Source: Nitriliruptoraceae bacterium (GTDB lineage Bacteria > Actinomycetota > Nitriliruptoria > Nitriliruptorales > Nitriliruptoraceae). From it: a DNA stretch of 33,851 nt. Positions 24,562 through 33,325 of the stretch are shown here, piece by piece. The position numbers and the translations under genes were made by a program. Where the stretch lies: NCBI GenBank assembly GCA_003563915.1, contig PWTE01000049.1, positions 1-33,851 on the forward strand, given 5' to 3'. The notes below the pieces were generated by a model. It saw only the letters and a program-made list of their open reading frames with translations. It searched no databases and was not told where the DNA came from. How positions within the stretch are numbered: the first letter of the stretch is position 1; each line of letters begins with the position of its first letter.

Positions 24562-25272
24562 TCAGGCGTCGTCGCCGCTGACCACCACGCCGACCCCGTT
24601 CATGTTGGGGTGCACGATGCAGAGGAAGTACCACTCCTCCGGCAGTTCCTCCCAGGTGAGTCCCTCCGGGTGCACGTACTCGTCGACGATGGGGCCATCG
24701 ACCAGGTCGGAGTCCGCGAAGATCTCGCTGCCGCGCTGGGGGTTGTCCCGGTCCCCCTCGAGGTTGGTGATCTGGACGTTGTGCGGGACGCCGACCTCAC
24801 GGTTCTCGAAGACGAAGCTGATCGGGTCGGAGACATCGCCCGGCTCGACCTCCCAGAAGCGCACCTCTTCGCACTCGCTCGGCGGACCGAGACAGAACTC
24901 CTGGGAGTTCTCGGCCGCGATCACCGGCGCCCCGTCGGGCAGCACCACCAGCGGGCGCACGTTGATCATCCGGTCCTCATCGTCGACATCACCGACGAGG
25001 CCGGTCGCCACGGCCAGGCCAGCCAACAGGGGCAACGCGGCAGCGAAGACCACGGCCGCCCGTCGCGGGGTGTCGAGCTTGTCCTGCGAGGTCGCGAGGC
25101 TGACGGTGAACAGGATGCCGCCGGCGGCGACCGCGGCCAGCATCAGCGACCCGGCCTTCGTGTTGAACAGCAGGAGCAGGGCGATCGAGCCGATGAACGC
25201 CGCCATCGACAACAGGATCAGGACCGGGATCACGATCGGAAGGATGATCCGGCTGCGGACATCGTTACTCAC
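24562..25272 (-). CDS. membrane-anchored cupredoxin (type 1 copper) at end of oxidase operon
   Basis: A 236-residue protein with three N-terminal membrane helices (about 8-35, 40-60, 70-92) followed by an extracytoplasmic domain ending in a cupredoxin C terminus. The copper ligands are likely His in VPHNVQ, and Cys, His and Met in FLCIVHPNMNG (the C-x2-H-x2-M spacing of amicyanin-like proteins). Two further Cys (FCLGPPSECEE) could form a disulfide. The GTG at 25272 has GAGG 7 bases upstream. It is the last gene of the coxBACD run, 45 bases after the previous one, so it may carry electrons to the oxidase or deliver copper to it. Which of the two is not decided by sequence. Confidence 0.85.
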   Translation of the reverse strand: MSNDVRSRIILPIVIPVLILLSMAAFIGSIALLLLFNTKAGSLMLAAVAAGGILFTVSLATSQDKLDTPRRAAVVFAAALPLLAGLAVATGLVGDVDDEDRMINVRPLVVLPDGAPVIAAENSQEFCLGPPSECEEVRFWEVEPGDVSDPISFVFENREVGVPHNVQITNLEGDRDNPQRGSEIFADSDLVDGPIVDEYVHPEGLTWEELPEEWYFLCIVHPNMNGVGVVVSGDDA

Positions 25273-25317
25273 GGTCGGTCCTCGCGGTCGCGGTGCCTTC
25301 GGGGTGGCGCACGGCGG

Positions 25318-25641
25318 TCAGGCGGATGGGGCGCGTTCGAACACGAAGATCGCCAACGTGATGCTGTAGAGCACGAGCGCGAAGATCAGGCCCGTGTACA
25401 ACAAGCGGCTGTAGATCTTGGTGTCGAACCGCAGGTGCATGAAGAACCCGGCGACCATCACGAACTTGATCGCCATCAGGATGATCAGCAGGGGGATCGC
25501 GATGCGGCCGAAATCGAAGAAGTAGGTCGACACCTCGAGCGCGGTCAGGATCGCCAGCACGATGGCGATCTGTACGTACTCACGCGCGGTCGGGTGATGA
25601 CCGTGGTCGGTCCCGGTGTCCTCGGTCTCCGTGGCGCTCAC
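25318..25641 (-). CDS. cytochrome c oxidase subunit IV (prokaryotic type)
   Basis: A 107-residue subunit with three membrane helices, as in the prokaryotic COX4/CyoD-CaaD family: REYVQIAIVLAILTALEVSTYFF, PLLIILMAIKFVMVAGFFMHLRFD (the conserved VxxFFMHL motif), and GLIFALVLYSITLAIFVF. The N terminus is short and His-rich (DHGHHP). The GTG at 25641 has GGAGG 5 bases upstream. It stabilises the subunit I-III core. It follows the subunit III gene by 26 bases. Confidence 0.92.
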   Translation of the reverse strand: MSATETEDTGTDHGHHPTAREYVQIAIVLAILTALEVSTYFFDFGRIAIPLLIILMAIKFVMVAGFFMHLRFDTKIYSRLLYTGLIFALVLYSITLAIFVFERAPSA

Positions 25642-25667
25642 GCGGCCCTCCTCAGCTCGATCGGCGG

Positions 25668-26258
25668 TCAGCCGACCGCGATCTCCGGGATCAGGTAGAC
25701 GACGGTGAAGATGACGACCCAGATGATGTCCACGAAGTGCCAGTACAGGCCGATCATCTCGGTCTTGAGGTCCTGGTCCTTCTTGACCTTGCCCGTCAGC
25801 GACAGCGAGTAGAGGCTGAGCAGCAGCAGGATCCCGACGAACACGTGGACGCCGTGGAACCCGGTGAGCACGTAGAAGGAGCTCGCGAAGGGTGACCGGG
25901 TGAGGACCAGCCCTTCCTTGACGAACACCGTGAACTCGAAGACCTGACCACCGAGGAACACCGCACCCTGTCCGGCGGTCGCCAGGATCCACAGCCGCAT
26001 GCGACGCAGGTCACCCTGCCGGTGGGCGTTGTGGGCCAGCACCATGGTCAGTGAGCTCATCAACAACACGAAGGAGCTGATCGAGGTGAAGGGGATGTCG
26101 AAGATCTCCACACCCGGGCCACCTGCCGTCGTGGTGACGTAGAGCAGGAACGTCGCGACGAACGCGCCGAAGAACAGGAACTCCGACCCCAGGAAGGTCC
26201 ACATCGCGAGCTTGCGATGGTCCAGACCCAGGGTGGTCGCGTGAGCGTCTGCCGCCAC
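25668..26258 (-). CDS. ctaE: cytochrome c oxidase subunit III
   Basis: A 196-residue subunit III with five helices (the short bacterial form). It has LAMWTFLGSEFLFFGAF with the conserved Glu, AGQGAVFLGGQVFEF, LTGFHGVHVFVGI (haem-copper oxidase III signature HGxHV) and GLYWHFVDIIWVVIF. The GTG at 26258 has GGAG 5 bases upstream. It follows the subunit I gene by 34 bases. The product supports proton uptake and stability of the oxidase. Confidence 0.95.
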   Translation of the reverse strand: MAADAHATTLGLDHRKLAMWTFLGSEFLFFGAFVATFLLYVTTTAGGPGVEIFDIPFTSISSFVLLMSSLTMVLAHNAHRQGDLRRMRLWILATAGQGAVFLGGQVFEFTVFVKEGLVLTRSPFASSFYVLTGFHGVHVFVGILLLLSLYSLSLTGKVKKDQDLKTEMIGLYWHFVDIIWVVIFTVVYLIPEIAVG

Positions 26259-26292
26259 GGTGTCTCCGCCTCGTGTCGTAGGTGCAGGTGGG

Positions 26293-28212
26293 TCAGTGGG
26301 CCGCGGCGCCGACCGCTGCGTGATCGTCGGCATCCTCGGGGTCGTCGTCATCGCCTTCGGCCAGCGGTTCGGTGATCCACAGGAAGTACCCGACGACCAG
26401 CCACAGGGCGCCCAGGGCGAACAGCCACGGGTTGAAGTACAGCATCCCGTAGGCGATCGGGAAGAAGGCCAGGCACATGACGAACGGCCACAGCGACGGG
26501 TCCGGCATGTGGATGTGTTCCTCGGCGTGGTCGTCGTCACCGTCGCTGTCGTGGTCATCCGACGCACCGGCGGGGATCGAGACCGGCTTGCCCGACTCGT
26601 CCTCGGCGTACTTGCGGTGCCAGAACTCGTCGCGGTGGGTGATGGTCGGGATCCTGTAGAAGTTGACGCTGGGCGTCGGCGACGGCGTCATCCACTCGAG
26701 CGTGCGGGCGTTCCAGGGATCGTCGCCCGACGCCTCGCCGCGCTTGATCGAGGTGATCAGGTTGTAGAGGAACACCAACGCGGACCCGGTCAGCACGATG
26801 ACACCCAACGAGCTGAGCAGGTTGTACAGCTCGACGGTCGCACCGAGCTCACCCGGCAGGACCGCGGTGCGGCGCGGCTGACCGAGCAGCCCGGACATGT
26901 GCATCGGCCCGAAGGTCAGGTTGAAGCCCAACAGCCACGTCCAGAAGTGCCACTTCCCGAGCTTCTCGCTCATCAGCTTCCCGGTGACCTTCGGGAACCA
27001 GAAGTAGATCCCGGCGATGAGCCCGAACAGGGCGCCTCCGAAGAGCACGTAGTGGAAGTGGGCGACCACGTAGTAGGTGTCGTGCTGCTGGGCGTTGTGC
27101 GGCACGATCGCGTGGGTGACGCCGGACAGCCCGCCGATCACGAACATCGAGACGAAGCCGACCGAGAACAGCATCGGGGTGGTGAAGCGGATCTTGCCGC
27201 CCCACATGGTGAACACCCAGTTGAAGACCTTGATGCCCGTCGGCACGGCGATGAACATCGTCGACAGGGCGAAGGCGGAGCGGGCCACCGGTCCGATCGC
27301 CGAGGTGAACATGTGGTGCGCCCACACGCCGAAACCGATGAACCCGATCGCCGCGCCGGCGAAGACGACGGCGGCGTACCCGAACAGCGGCTTGCGGGAT
27401 CCGACCGGCAGGATCTCGGACACGATCCCCATCGCGGGGAGGATCATGATGTAGACCTCGGGGTGCCCGAACAACCAGAACAGGTGCTGGTAGAGGATCG
27501 GGTCCCCGCCGCTGCCGGGCTGGAAGAACTGCCCGCCGTAGAGCGTGTCGAACTGCAGCATGAACAGCGCGACGGCGATCACCGGGATCGCGAACAACAG
27601 CAGGAAGTTCGTGACCAGCGCCATCCAGATGAACACCGGCATCCGCATGAAGGTCATGCCGGGAGCACGCATGTTCAGGATGGTCGTGATGAAGTTCACC
27701 GCGGCCGCCAACGAGCTCAACCCCAGGATCTGGATCCCGATGGCGTAGAAGCCCATGCTCATGCCCTCGGTGGCGTGCAGCGGGGCGTACCCGACCCAGC
27801 TACCCGCGGGAGCACCACCCAGGAAGAACGAGCTGTACAGGAAGATACCCCCGAACAGGTAGACCCAGTAGCTGAAGGCGTTGAGCCGCGGGAAGGCGAC
27901 GTCCCGCGCCCCGATCATCAGCGGGATCAGGTAGTTGAAGAAGGCGGCGGACAGCGGCATGACCACGAGGAACACCATCGTGATGCCGTGCATCGTGAAG
28001 ATCTGGTTGTAGAGGTCCTCGGAGATGACGCTCTGCTCGGCCTGTGCGAGCTGCAGCCGGATGAAGCCCGACTCGACGCCCCCGAGGAAGAAGAACACCA
28101 GGGTGGTGAAGAAGTAGAGGATGCCGATCCGCTTGTGATCGGTCGTCGCCAACCAGCTGAGGACCCCCGTCTCCTTGGTGGGCCGGAGCTTCGGCGTGGT
28201 GGTGCTCGACAT
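26293..28212 (-). CDS. ctaD: cytochrome c oxidase subunit I with C-terminal extension
   Basis: A 639-residue haem-copper oxidase core of A type. The haem a His are in MHGITMVF (His75) and HFHYVL (His387); haem a3 His385 is in the same motif; CuB ligands are His250 (FGHPEVY, with the cross-linked Tyr254) and the pair His299/His300 (WAHHMF). GARDVAFPRLNAFSYW marks the D-channel start. The catalytic domain ends near residue 520; then come WHRKYAEDE, a very acidic His-rich linker (DDHDSDGDDDHAEEH) and two further helices before an acidic tail. The ATG at 28212 has AGGAG upstream. With subunit II carrying cytochrome c, the enzyme is caa3-type. Confidence 0.97.
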   Translation of the reverse strand: MSSTTTPKLRPTKETGVLSWLATTDHKRIGILYFFTTLVFFFLGGVESGFIRLQLAQAEQSVISEDLYNQIFTMHGITMVFLVVMPLSAAFFNYLIPLMIGARDVAFPRLNAFSYWVYLFGGIFLYSSFFLGGAPAGSWVGYAPLHATEGMSMGFYAIGIQILGLSSLAAAVNFITTILNMRAPGMTFMRMPVFIWMALVTNFLLLFAIPVIAVALFMLQFDTLYGGQFFQPGSGGDPILYQHLFWLFGHPEVYIMILPAMGIVSEILPVGSRKPLFGYAAVVFAGAAIGFIGFGVWAHHMFTSAIGPVARSAFALSTMFIAVPTGIKVFNWVFTMWGGKIRFTTPMLFSVGFVSMFVIGGLSGVTHAIVPHNAQQHDTYYVVAHFHYVLFGGALFGLIAGIYFWFPKVTGKLMSEKLGKWHFWTWLLGFNLTFGPMHMSGLLGQPRRTAVLPGELGATVELYNLLSSLGVIVLTGSALVFLYNLITSIKRGEASGDDPWNARTLEWMTPSPTPSVNFYRIPTITHRDEFWHRKYAEDESGKPVSIPAGASDDHDSDGDDDHAEEHIHMPDPSLWPFVMCLAFFPIAYGMLYFNPWLFALGALWLVVGYFLWITEPLAEGDDDDPEDADDHAAVGAAAH

Positions 28213-28285
28213 GGTCTCGCTCTCCTGCCGCTGGTGTCAGCGGTGGCTCGTACCGACGGTGGCCGGCACGGTCGCGGGTCGGCGG

Positions 28286-29368
28286 TCAGTCCAGGGCGAG
28301 CAGGTACGCCACCAGGGCGTCCAGCTCGTCGTCGGTCAGGTTCAGGTTCGGCATCCCGATGCCGTCGAGCTCGTAGTTCATCGCCTTCATGGACTCCGGG
28401 TCGGCGAGCCAGGCGCGCAGGTTCTCCGCGTCCAGGTCGTGGATCGCCCCGGCGAACTCCTGCCGGCTCATCAGGTGGGTCAGGTCGGGCCCCTGGCCAG
28501 GACTGCGAGAGCCGTCGCCCTCCCACACCTGGTGGCAGCTGGCGCAGGCTTGTCGGTCCCCAAGGTCGCCGTACAGCTCGCGTCCACGGGCCTCGAGCGT
28601 GCCCTCGTCCGGCACCGTGGCCGGCGAGGTCTGGTTATCGACCCAGGCTTGCCAGTCGCCATCGTCGAGCGCTTCGACGCGGATACGCATGTTGGCGTGC
28701 GAGAGGCCGCAGTACTCGGCGCACATCCCGAGGAAGCGGCCGGGCTCGTCCGCCTGCAGGTTCAGGAACGTGGTCTGCCCCGGCACGAGGTCCTGCTTGC
28801 CGGCCAGCCGTGGGACCCAGAAGGAGTGGATCACGCCCTGCGAAGCGTCCCGTGCCGGATCGGTCGCGGTCATCTGGAGCCGGACCGGCGTGTTGGCCGG
28901 GATGACCATCTCGTTGGCGGTGTAGATGTCGTGGTCGGGGTAGTAGTACTCGAACCACCAGCGGTGGCCGATCACCTCGATGGTCATGAAGTCGTCGTCG
29001 GGTTCCGCCATCTGGCTGAAGATGCCCTGGACGGTCGGGACCGCGATCGCGGCGAGGATCAGGGCCGGGATCACGGTCCAGACGATCTCCAGACGCGTGT
29101 TGCCGTGGACCTGCTCGGGAAGGGAGCCGTCGTCATCCGCGCGCTCGCGGTAGCGCCACGACGAGTAGATGATGAGCCCCTGGACGAGCACGAACACTAC
29201 CAGCGCGATGATCGCGACCGGGATGATCAGGTCATGCGGTTCCTGCGCGTACGGCCCGGCCGGGAGCAGGGCGTTCTGCTCGGCGTCACCGCAGGCGCTG
29301 AGACCGAGCGCCAGCAGGGCCAGGATCAGCAGGTGGAGCGGACGGCGGCGACGCGTCGGCGGACGCAT
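28286..29368 (-). CDS. ctaC: cytochrome c oxidase subunit II fused to cytochrome c (caa3 type)
   Basis: A 360-residue lipoprotein. The signal peptide ends in LSAC (Cys26 lipid anchor), then two helices (about 46-70 and 92-114). The CuA domain has His181 in IHSFWVP and CAEYCGLSHANM (Cys216, Glu218, Cys220, His224, Met227), with the aromatic GHRWWFEYYYPD. A cytochrome c domain follows with CASCH (275-279) and distal Met in GIGMPN. The ATG at 29368 is the start taken here, but a TTG at 29386 has AGGAG 8 bases upstream and the ATG has no ribosome site, so the real start may be the TTG. It is the first gene of the oxidase run. Confidence 0.95.
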   Translation of the reverse strand: MRPPTRRRRPLHLLILALLALGLSACGDAEQNALLPAGPYAQEPHDLIIPVAIIALVVFVLVQGLIIYSSWRYRERADDDGSLPEQVHGNTRLEIVWTVIPALILAAIAVPTVQGIFSQMAEPDDDFMTIEVIGHRWWFEYYYPDHDIYTANEMVIPANTPVRLQMTATDPARDASQGVIHSFWVPRLAGKQDLVPGQTTFLNLQADEPGRFLGMCAEYCGLSHANMRIRVEALDDGDWQAWVDNQTSPATVPDEGTLEARGRELYGDLGDRQACASCHQVWEGDGSRSPGQGPDLTHLMSRQEFAGAIHDLDAENLRAWLADPESMKAMNYELDGIGMPNLNLTDDELDALVAYLLALD

Positions 29369-29643
29369 GGTCACTCGGTCACGCAACGTGACGTCTCCTG
29401 TCGCTGGTTCACGCCTCCGCCGCGCGACCGTGGGGTTCTCGCGGTGGATCTGGTCGTACCCCGGGTCCTTCTCCCCCAGGTGTTCCCGGCCTCGCGGTCC
29501 GGGACCTGACGGGCCAGGTCGGTGCGGCCCACATCGGCCGCGGGGATGGTAGCCGTTCGTACGGGTGTGCTTCCAACCAGACACCGCCGCGGACCCGACA
29601 TCGGCAACATGCCGCAAGCCGCACCAGCCGCCATGCCGCGCGG

Positions 29644-30450
29644 TCATGGCTCCCACCGGAAGCTCCGCGAGGCCACCCCGATCGCGGCGGCGCCCCATCC
29701 CGCCAGTACCGCCAGGGATCCCACGGCGAGACCCCCACCGGAAGCGCCGACGCGGACGACCTCGGCGAGTGCCCCGGTCGGCAGCACCCGACCGACGGCA
29801 GCCAGGGCGTCGGGGAGCGCCGCCGGATCGAACGTGACCCCGCTGATCACCAGCAGCACCAGGAACAGGCCGTTGGTGACGGCCAGGGTGGCTTCGGCGC
29901 GCAGGCTGCCGGCCAGCAACAGACCGATCGCCGTGTGCGAGATCGCGCCGACGAGCACCGCGACAGGGAGGACCAGCGCCCCTCCGGCCGGCCGCCAGTC
30001 CAAGACGGTGAGGGCGAGCACCACGATGAGCAGCAGTTGGATCGTCAGGGTCGCTGCGACCGCCACCCCCTTGGCAGCGAGGTACCCGGCGCGCGGCAAC
30101 GGCGTACCACCCAGCCGCTTCAGCACCCCGTACTTGCGCTCGAAGGCGGTCTGGATGGCGACCGCCACCAACCCCGTTGCCGCGACGGAGATCGCGATGA
30201 CCCCGGGTACCAGGAAGTCGACGGCCCGCTCGTCCCCGGTGGGGAGCACGTCGACGACCGAGAAGAACACGAGTACCCCGACCGGGATCCCCAGGGTCAC
30301 CAGCAGGCTCTCCGGCGAGCGGAACAGCAGTCGGAGCTCCATGCCGGCCTGCGCGAGGATCGCGCCGAGCAGCGGCGTACCTCGGCGGGCGCGAGCGGGT
30401 GGATCCGGGCGCGGCGCCGGGGCGTCCGCGCCGTGGAGGTCCGAACTCAC
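29644..30450 (-). CDS. ABC-2 type transporter permease (DrrB-like)
   Basis: A 268-residue exporter permease with about six helices. It has the ABC-2 pattern: amphipathic AQAGMELRLLFRSPESLLVTLGIPVGVLVFF, a long loop with VLPTGDERAVDFLVPG (the conserved FLVPGV), FERKYGVLKRLGGTPLP and a late FDPAALPDALAAVGRVLPT. The GTG at 30450 overlaps the ATPase stop as GTGA, so it is coupled. The pair resembles daunorubicin-type (DrrAB) exporters. The substrate is unknown. It lies upstream of the oxidase genes on the same strand but 275 bases away. Confidence 0.87.
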   Translation of the reverse strand: MSSDLHGADAPAPRPDPPARARRGTPLLGAILAQAGMELRLLFRSPESLLVTLGIPVGVLVFFSVVDVLPTGDERAVDFLVPGVIAISVAATGLVAVAIQTAFERKYGVLKRLGGTPLPRAGYLAAKGVAVAATLTIQLLLIVVLALTVLDWRPAGGALVLPVAVLVGAISHTAIGLLLAGSLRAEATLAVTNGLFLVLLVISGVTFDPAALPDALAAVGRVLPTGALAEVVRVGASGGGLAVGSLAVLAGWGAAAIGVASRSFRWEP

Positions 30451-31439
30451 GCCTCCACCTCCCGACGTGCTGCCTCGACGGAGGGATCGCCGCCCGACGG
30501 GGCCGAAGCGTCCTCGGTCAGACCGAGGTAGACCTGTTCCAAGCTGCGCTTCGCCGCCTGGAGCTCGCCTAGGCGGACGTCGTGCTCCTCGAGCCATCCG
30601 GCCAGGCGGGAGATCAGGCGCGGGGCGTTCTCGCCATGCACCACGTAGCGTCCGGGGCGCAGCTCCACGGCGGGCACCTCCAGGGCCGCGCTCAGGCTCT
30701 CGGTGTCCAACCCCGGACGTGCCGAGAAGGTGAGCTCCTCCCGATCGGCGTGAGTGAGCTCGTCAGGGGTGCCCAGCGCGATCAGTCGACCGCGGTCGAT
30801 GATGGCGACGCGGTCCGCCAGCTCCTCCGCCTCGTCCAGGAGGTGGGTGGTGAGCACGACCGTCACACCGTCCGCCTGCAGTTCGCGGACATGCTCCCAC
30901 GTCATCCGTCGCGCAGCGGGATCCAGCCCGGCGGTGGGTTCGTCGAGGAAGACGATCTCAGGTCGGCCGACCAGTGCGAGCGCGAGCGACAGGCGCTGTT
31001 TCTGACCGCCGGACAGGTCCCGGAACCGGGTCCGGTCGGCCTCCGCCAGACCGACCCGCTCCAGGAGGTCGTCGGGATCGGCCGGCTCGGCGTGGAACCG
31101 CGCGAACAGGTGGAGCACCTCGCGGGGACGGGCCAGGGGGTACACCCCGCCCTCCTGGAGCATGAGACCGAGTCGCGGCCGCAAGCGTCGCCCGTCGCGA
31201 CGCGGATCCAGTCCGAGGACCCGGACCTGACCGGCGTCGGGGATGCGGTAGCCCTCGCAGCACTCGACCGTCGTGGTCTTCCCGGCGCCGTTGGGACCGA
31301 GCAGCGCCAGCGTCTCCCCCGGATGCACGGTGAGGTCCAGCCCGTCTACCGCCACCGTGTCGCCGTACCGCTTGGTCAGCCCGACGAGTTCGATCGCCGG
31401 AGGCGAAGGGGGCACCGGGTCGGACGCAGAGTGGGACAC
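30447..31439 (-). CDS. ABC transporter ATPase (DrrA-like)
   Basis: A 330-residue ATPase. Walker A is GPNGAGKTT, the signature is LSGGQKQRLSLALAL, Walker B is IVFLDEPTAGLD, and the switch is LTTHLLDEAEEL. A C-terminal domain of about 85 residues with RFSARPGL-like regulation segment and an LGELQAAKRSLEQVYLGLT end is typical of DrrA proteins. The GTG at 31439 has GGAGG 8 bases upstream. It is translationally coupled to its permease. An oddity is a proline-rich start (VSHSASDPVPPSPP). Confidence 0.9.
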   Translation of the reverse strand: MSHSASDPVPPSPPAIELVGLTKRYGDTVAVDGLDLTVHPGETLALLGPNGAGKTTTVECCEGYRIPDAGQVRVLGLDPRRDGRRLRPRLGLMLQEGGVYPLARPREVLHLFARFHAEPADPDDLLERVGLAEADRTRFRDLSGGQKQRLSLALALVGRPEIVFLDEPTAGLDPAARRMTWEHVRELQADGVTVVLTTHLLDEAEELADRVAIIDRGRLIALGTPDELTHADREELTFSARPGLDTESLSAALEVPAVELRPGRYVVHGENAPRLISRLAGWLEEHDVRLGELQAAKRSLEQVYLGLTEDASAPSGGDPSVEAARREVEA

Positions 31440-31656
31440 GTGCGTGCCCTCCAGCGGGACCTCGACGGCGATGGACCACGTCAGACTACCGACGGGCCGG
31501 GGAGGCCTCGACCGACGCGACGGGGCAGCCACCGGCTTGCTCGACGGATCCACCACCCCTGGCACGTCTTCACAGGTTCTTCACACGGCGAGGCGCGCAG
31601 ATGTGCATCGGACGGGAGCCGGCGTGTACCCTTCCCCTGCGGTCTACGGATCGCCG

Positions 31657-31689
31657 CGGCCCCGTGTGTCCCCCCGTCACACGGGGCCG
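31657..31689 (+). terminator. 12-bp GC-rich hairpin in the leader of the PrmA-like gene
   Basis: CGGCCCCGTGTG (31657-31668) pairs exactly with 31678-31689 over a 9-base loop and is followed by CTCTCGTT, a weak T-poor tail. It ends 30 bases before the PrmA-like ATG and has no plus-strand gene before it, so it is more like a leader attenuator than the end of a gene. A TACCCT box at 31627-31632 could drive it. Confidence 0.55.
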
Positions 31690-31719
31690 CTCTCGTTCCC
31701 CTGCCTGGTGGACGCGCCG

Positions 31720-32553
31720 ATGTGCACCCCGACGCCCCGCGGCGTGACCCACCGCCTCGAACTCGACGTGACCGCGCAGGATCGCGACACGGTCGCCGGC
31801 GCACTGTGGGCCGCAGGCGCCCTGGGGGTGTGGGAGCGTCCCGGCGAGCTCGTCGCCTGGTTCGCGCAGACGCCGGATCTCGAACGGTTCCCGGACGGCC
31901 GCTGGTCGGTCGAACCCGACCGGGACTGGCAGGCGGAGTGGAAGGCGACGATCACCCCGGTGGCCGCCGGACGGATCGTCGTCGTACCGACGTGGATGGC
32001 TGACACGCACGAACCTGGGCCTGACGAGCTCACCCTGCTGCTGGACCCCGGCCGCGCCTTCGGCAGCGGCCACCACGCCACGACGCTGATGTGCCTGGAA
32101 GCCCTGGACGAGCTCGCCCGAGACGGGCACCTCCAGGGGCGCCAGCTCGCCGACGTCGGCTGCGGGTCCGGCATCCTCGCGATCGCGGCAGCCGCGTTGG
32201 GAGCGCAGGTGCAGGCGGTCGATATCGACCCGGACGCCATCGCGGTGACGCAGGAGAACGCCGCCCGCAACGGTGTCGACGTACCGGCGCGCCGGGGCAG
32301 CGTCGACGCGGTCGAGGGACGGGTCGACGTGGTCGTCGCCAACCTGCTGACCGATGTCGTCGCGGAGCTGTCCGAGCCCCTGGTGGCGACCAGCCGCGGA
32401 CGGCTCGTCGTCAGTGGCATCACCACCAGTCGCGCAGAGGTCGCGCTCACCCCGTTGCGAGCCGCTGGTCTACGCATCGACGAGGTCCGGGAACGCGACG
32501 GCTGGGTCGCGGTGCTCGGGACCAGGTCCGGACGGTCCGATGCGGGGTCGTAG
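31720..32553 (+). CDS. prmA: PrmA-like ribosomal protein L11 methyltransferase
   Basis: A 277-residue SAM-dependent methyltransferase. It has an N-terminal alpha/beta substrate domain (to about 95), the DPGRAFGSGHHATT segment equivalent to the family signature (usually DPGxAFGTGxHxTT), the SAM-binding loop DVGCGSGILAIAAAALG, an acidic QAVDIDPDAI, and the catalytic-loop-like ANLLTDVV (the NLL/NPPF position). PrmA trimethylates lysines and the N terminus of L11. The ATG at 31720 has GGTGGA 7 bases upstream; a GTG at 31708 is possible. It starts a run with a lipoprotein and an RNA methyltransferase. Confidence 0.9.
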   Translation: MCTPTPRGVTHRLELDVTAQDRDTVAGALWAAGALGVWERPGELVAWFAQTPDLERFPDGRWSVEPDRDWQAEWKATITPVAAGRIVVVPTWMADTHEPGPDELTLLLDPGRAFGSGHHATTLMCLEALDELARDGHLQGRQLADVGCGSGILAIAAAALGAQVQAVDIDPDAIAVTQENAARNGVDVPARRGSVDAVEGRVDVVVANLLTDVVAELSEPLVATSRGRLVVSGITTSRAEVALTPLRAAGLRIDEVRERDGWVAVLGTRSGRSDAGS

Positions 32554-32587
32554 GCTGTCGCGACCCGCTGTTCGCGAGGACCTCGAC

Positions 32588-33325
32588 GTGTCCGTCCCGG
32601 CCGACCATCCGTCATCGCCTCCGCTCCGCCCGTGGCGACGCGTCGCCCTGCTCACGGGTGTCCTGGTGTTGACGGGGTGTGCGGAACCCGAGCTCCCGGA
32701 CGAGATCGAGCCGACACCCATCACCGCCGAGGAGACGGTCGACGAGCCCGAACTGGACGACGAACTCCGGGCACAGCTGGCCACGGTGCAGGCCACGCTC
32801 ACGGAACTGCGTGAGGCGCTGACCGGAGCACAGGAGGCCGACACCGTCCCGCAGGCCCAGACGCAGGTCGACCGGGCGTTCGTAGCACTACTGGGCGACC
32901 CGGACGGTGGGAGCGGCGCCGTGCCCCCTCTGCTTCCGTCCGAGACCGTGGATCGCACGGAGAGCCCGACGGCACCGGACCTGTTGACCGCGACGCTGAG
33001 CATCGCCCAGGACCTCTCCGGCAGCCTGGGGCGGGATGTCGCCGACGCCCTCCGAGACCCACTCGCCGGCGACCTCGGAGCCTGGCAGCGTGATCCGGCC
33101 GGCATGGTGGCGTTGGCCCAGGAGACGGCCGCCAGCGCCACCGACCTCGGAGCGCTCGAACCGCGGATCCTGGAGCTGGACGGTGAGGGCACCCGCGCGC
33201 TGGCATGGGTGTTCGTCGCACGTGACGCCGACGACCTCGCGACAGTGCAGGGAGCGGCCGAGCGAGCTCTCGCCCACGTCAGGGTGATCGAGGTCGCGAT
33301 CGACGACGTCCTCGGAGGTGCCTGA
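32588..33325 (+). CDS. predicted lipoprotein, alpha-helical, unknown function
   Basis: A 245-residue protein with a signal peptide ending in LVLTGC (lipid-anchor Cys near 31), then an acidic, Ala- and Leu-rich mature part. It contains long predicted helices (ELRAQLATVQATLTELREAL; DLGALEPRILELDGEG). No family is recognised. The GTG at 32588 has GAGGA 7 bases upstream; an ATG at 32540 lies inside prmA and lacks a ribosome site. It probably sits on the outer face of the membrane. The next gene starts with an overlapping TGATG. Confidence 0.7.
   Translation: MSVPADHPSSPPLRPWRRVALLTGVLVLTGCAEPELPDEIEPTPITAEETVDEPELDDELRAQLATVQATLTELREALTGAQEADTVPQAQTQVDRAFVALLGDPDGGSGAVPPLLPSETVDRTESPTAPDLLTATLSIAQDLSGSLGRDVADALRDPLAGDLGAWQRDPAGMVALAQETAASATDLGALEPRILELDGEGTRALAWVFVARDADDLATVQGAAERALAHVRVIEVAIDDVLGGA

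Noticed and set aside
26260..28905. A very long plus-strand open frame opposite the oxidase subunit I and II genes
   Set aside because: It mirrors minus-strand genes with complete catalytic motifs, is rich in charged low-complexity residues and has no recognisable domain; it is a high-GC antisense shadow.
29520..29590. A promoter for the oxidase operon (TTGGAA and TACCAT on the minus strand)
   Set aside because: The boxes are 19 bases apart, beyond the usual 16-18, and about 150-200 bases from the first gene, so the match is too weak to annotate.
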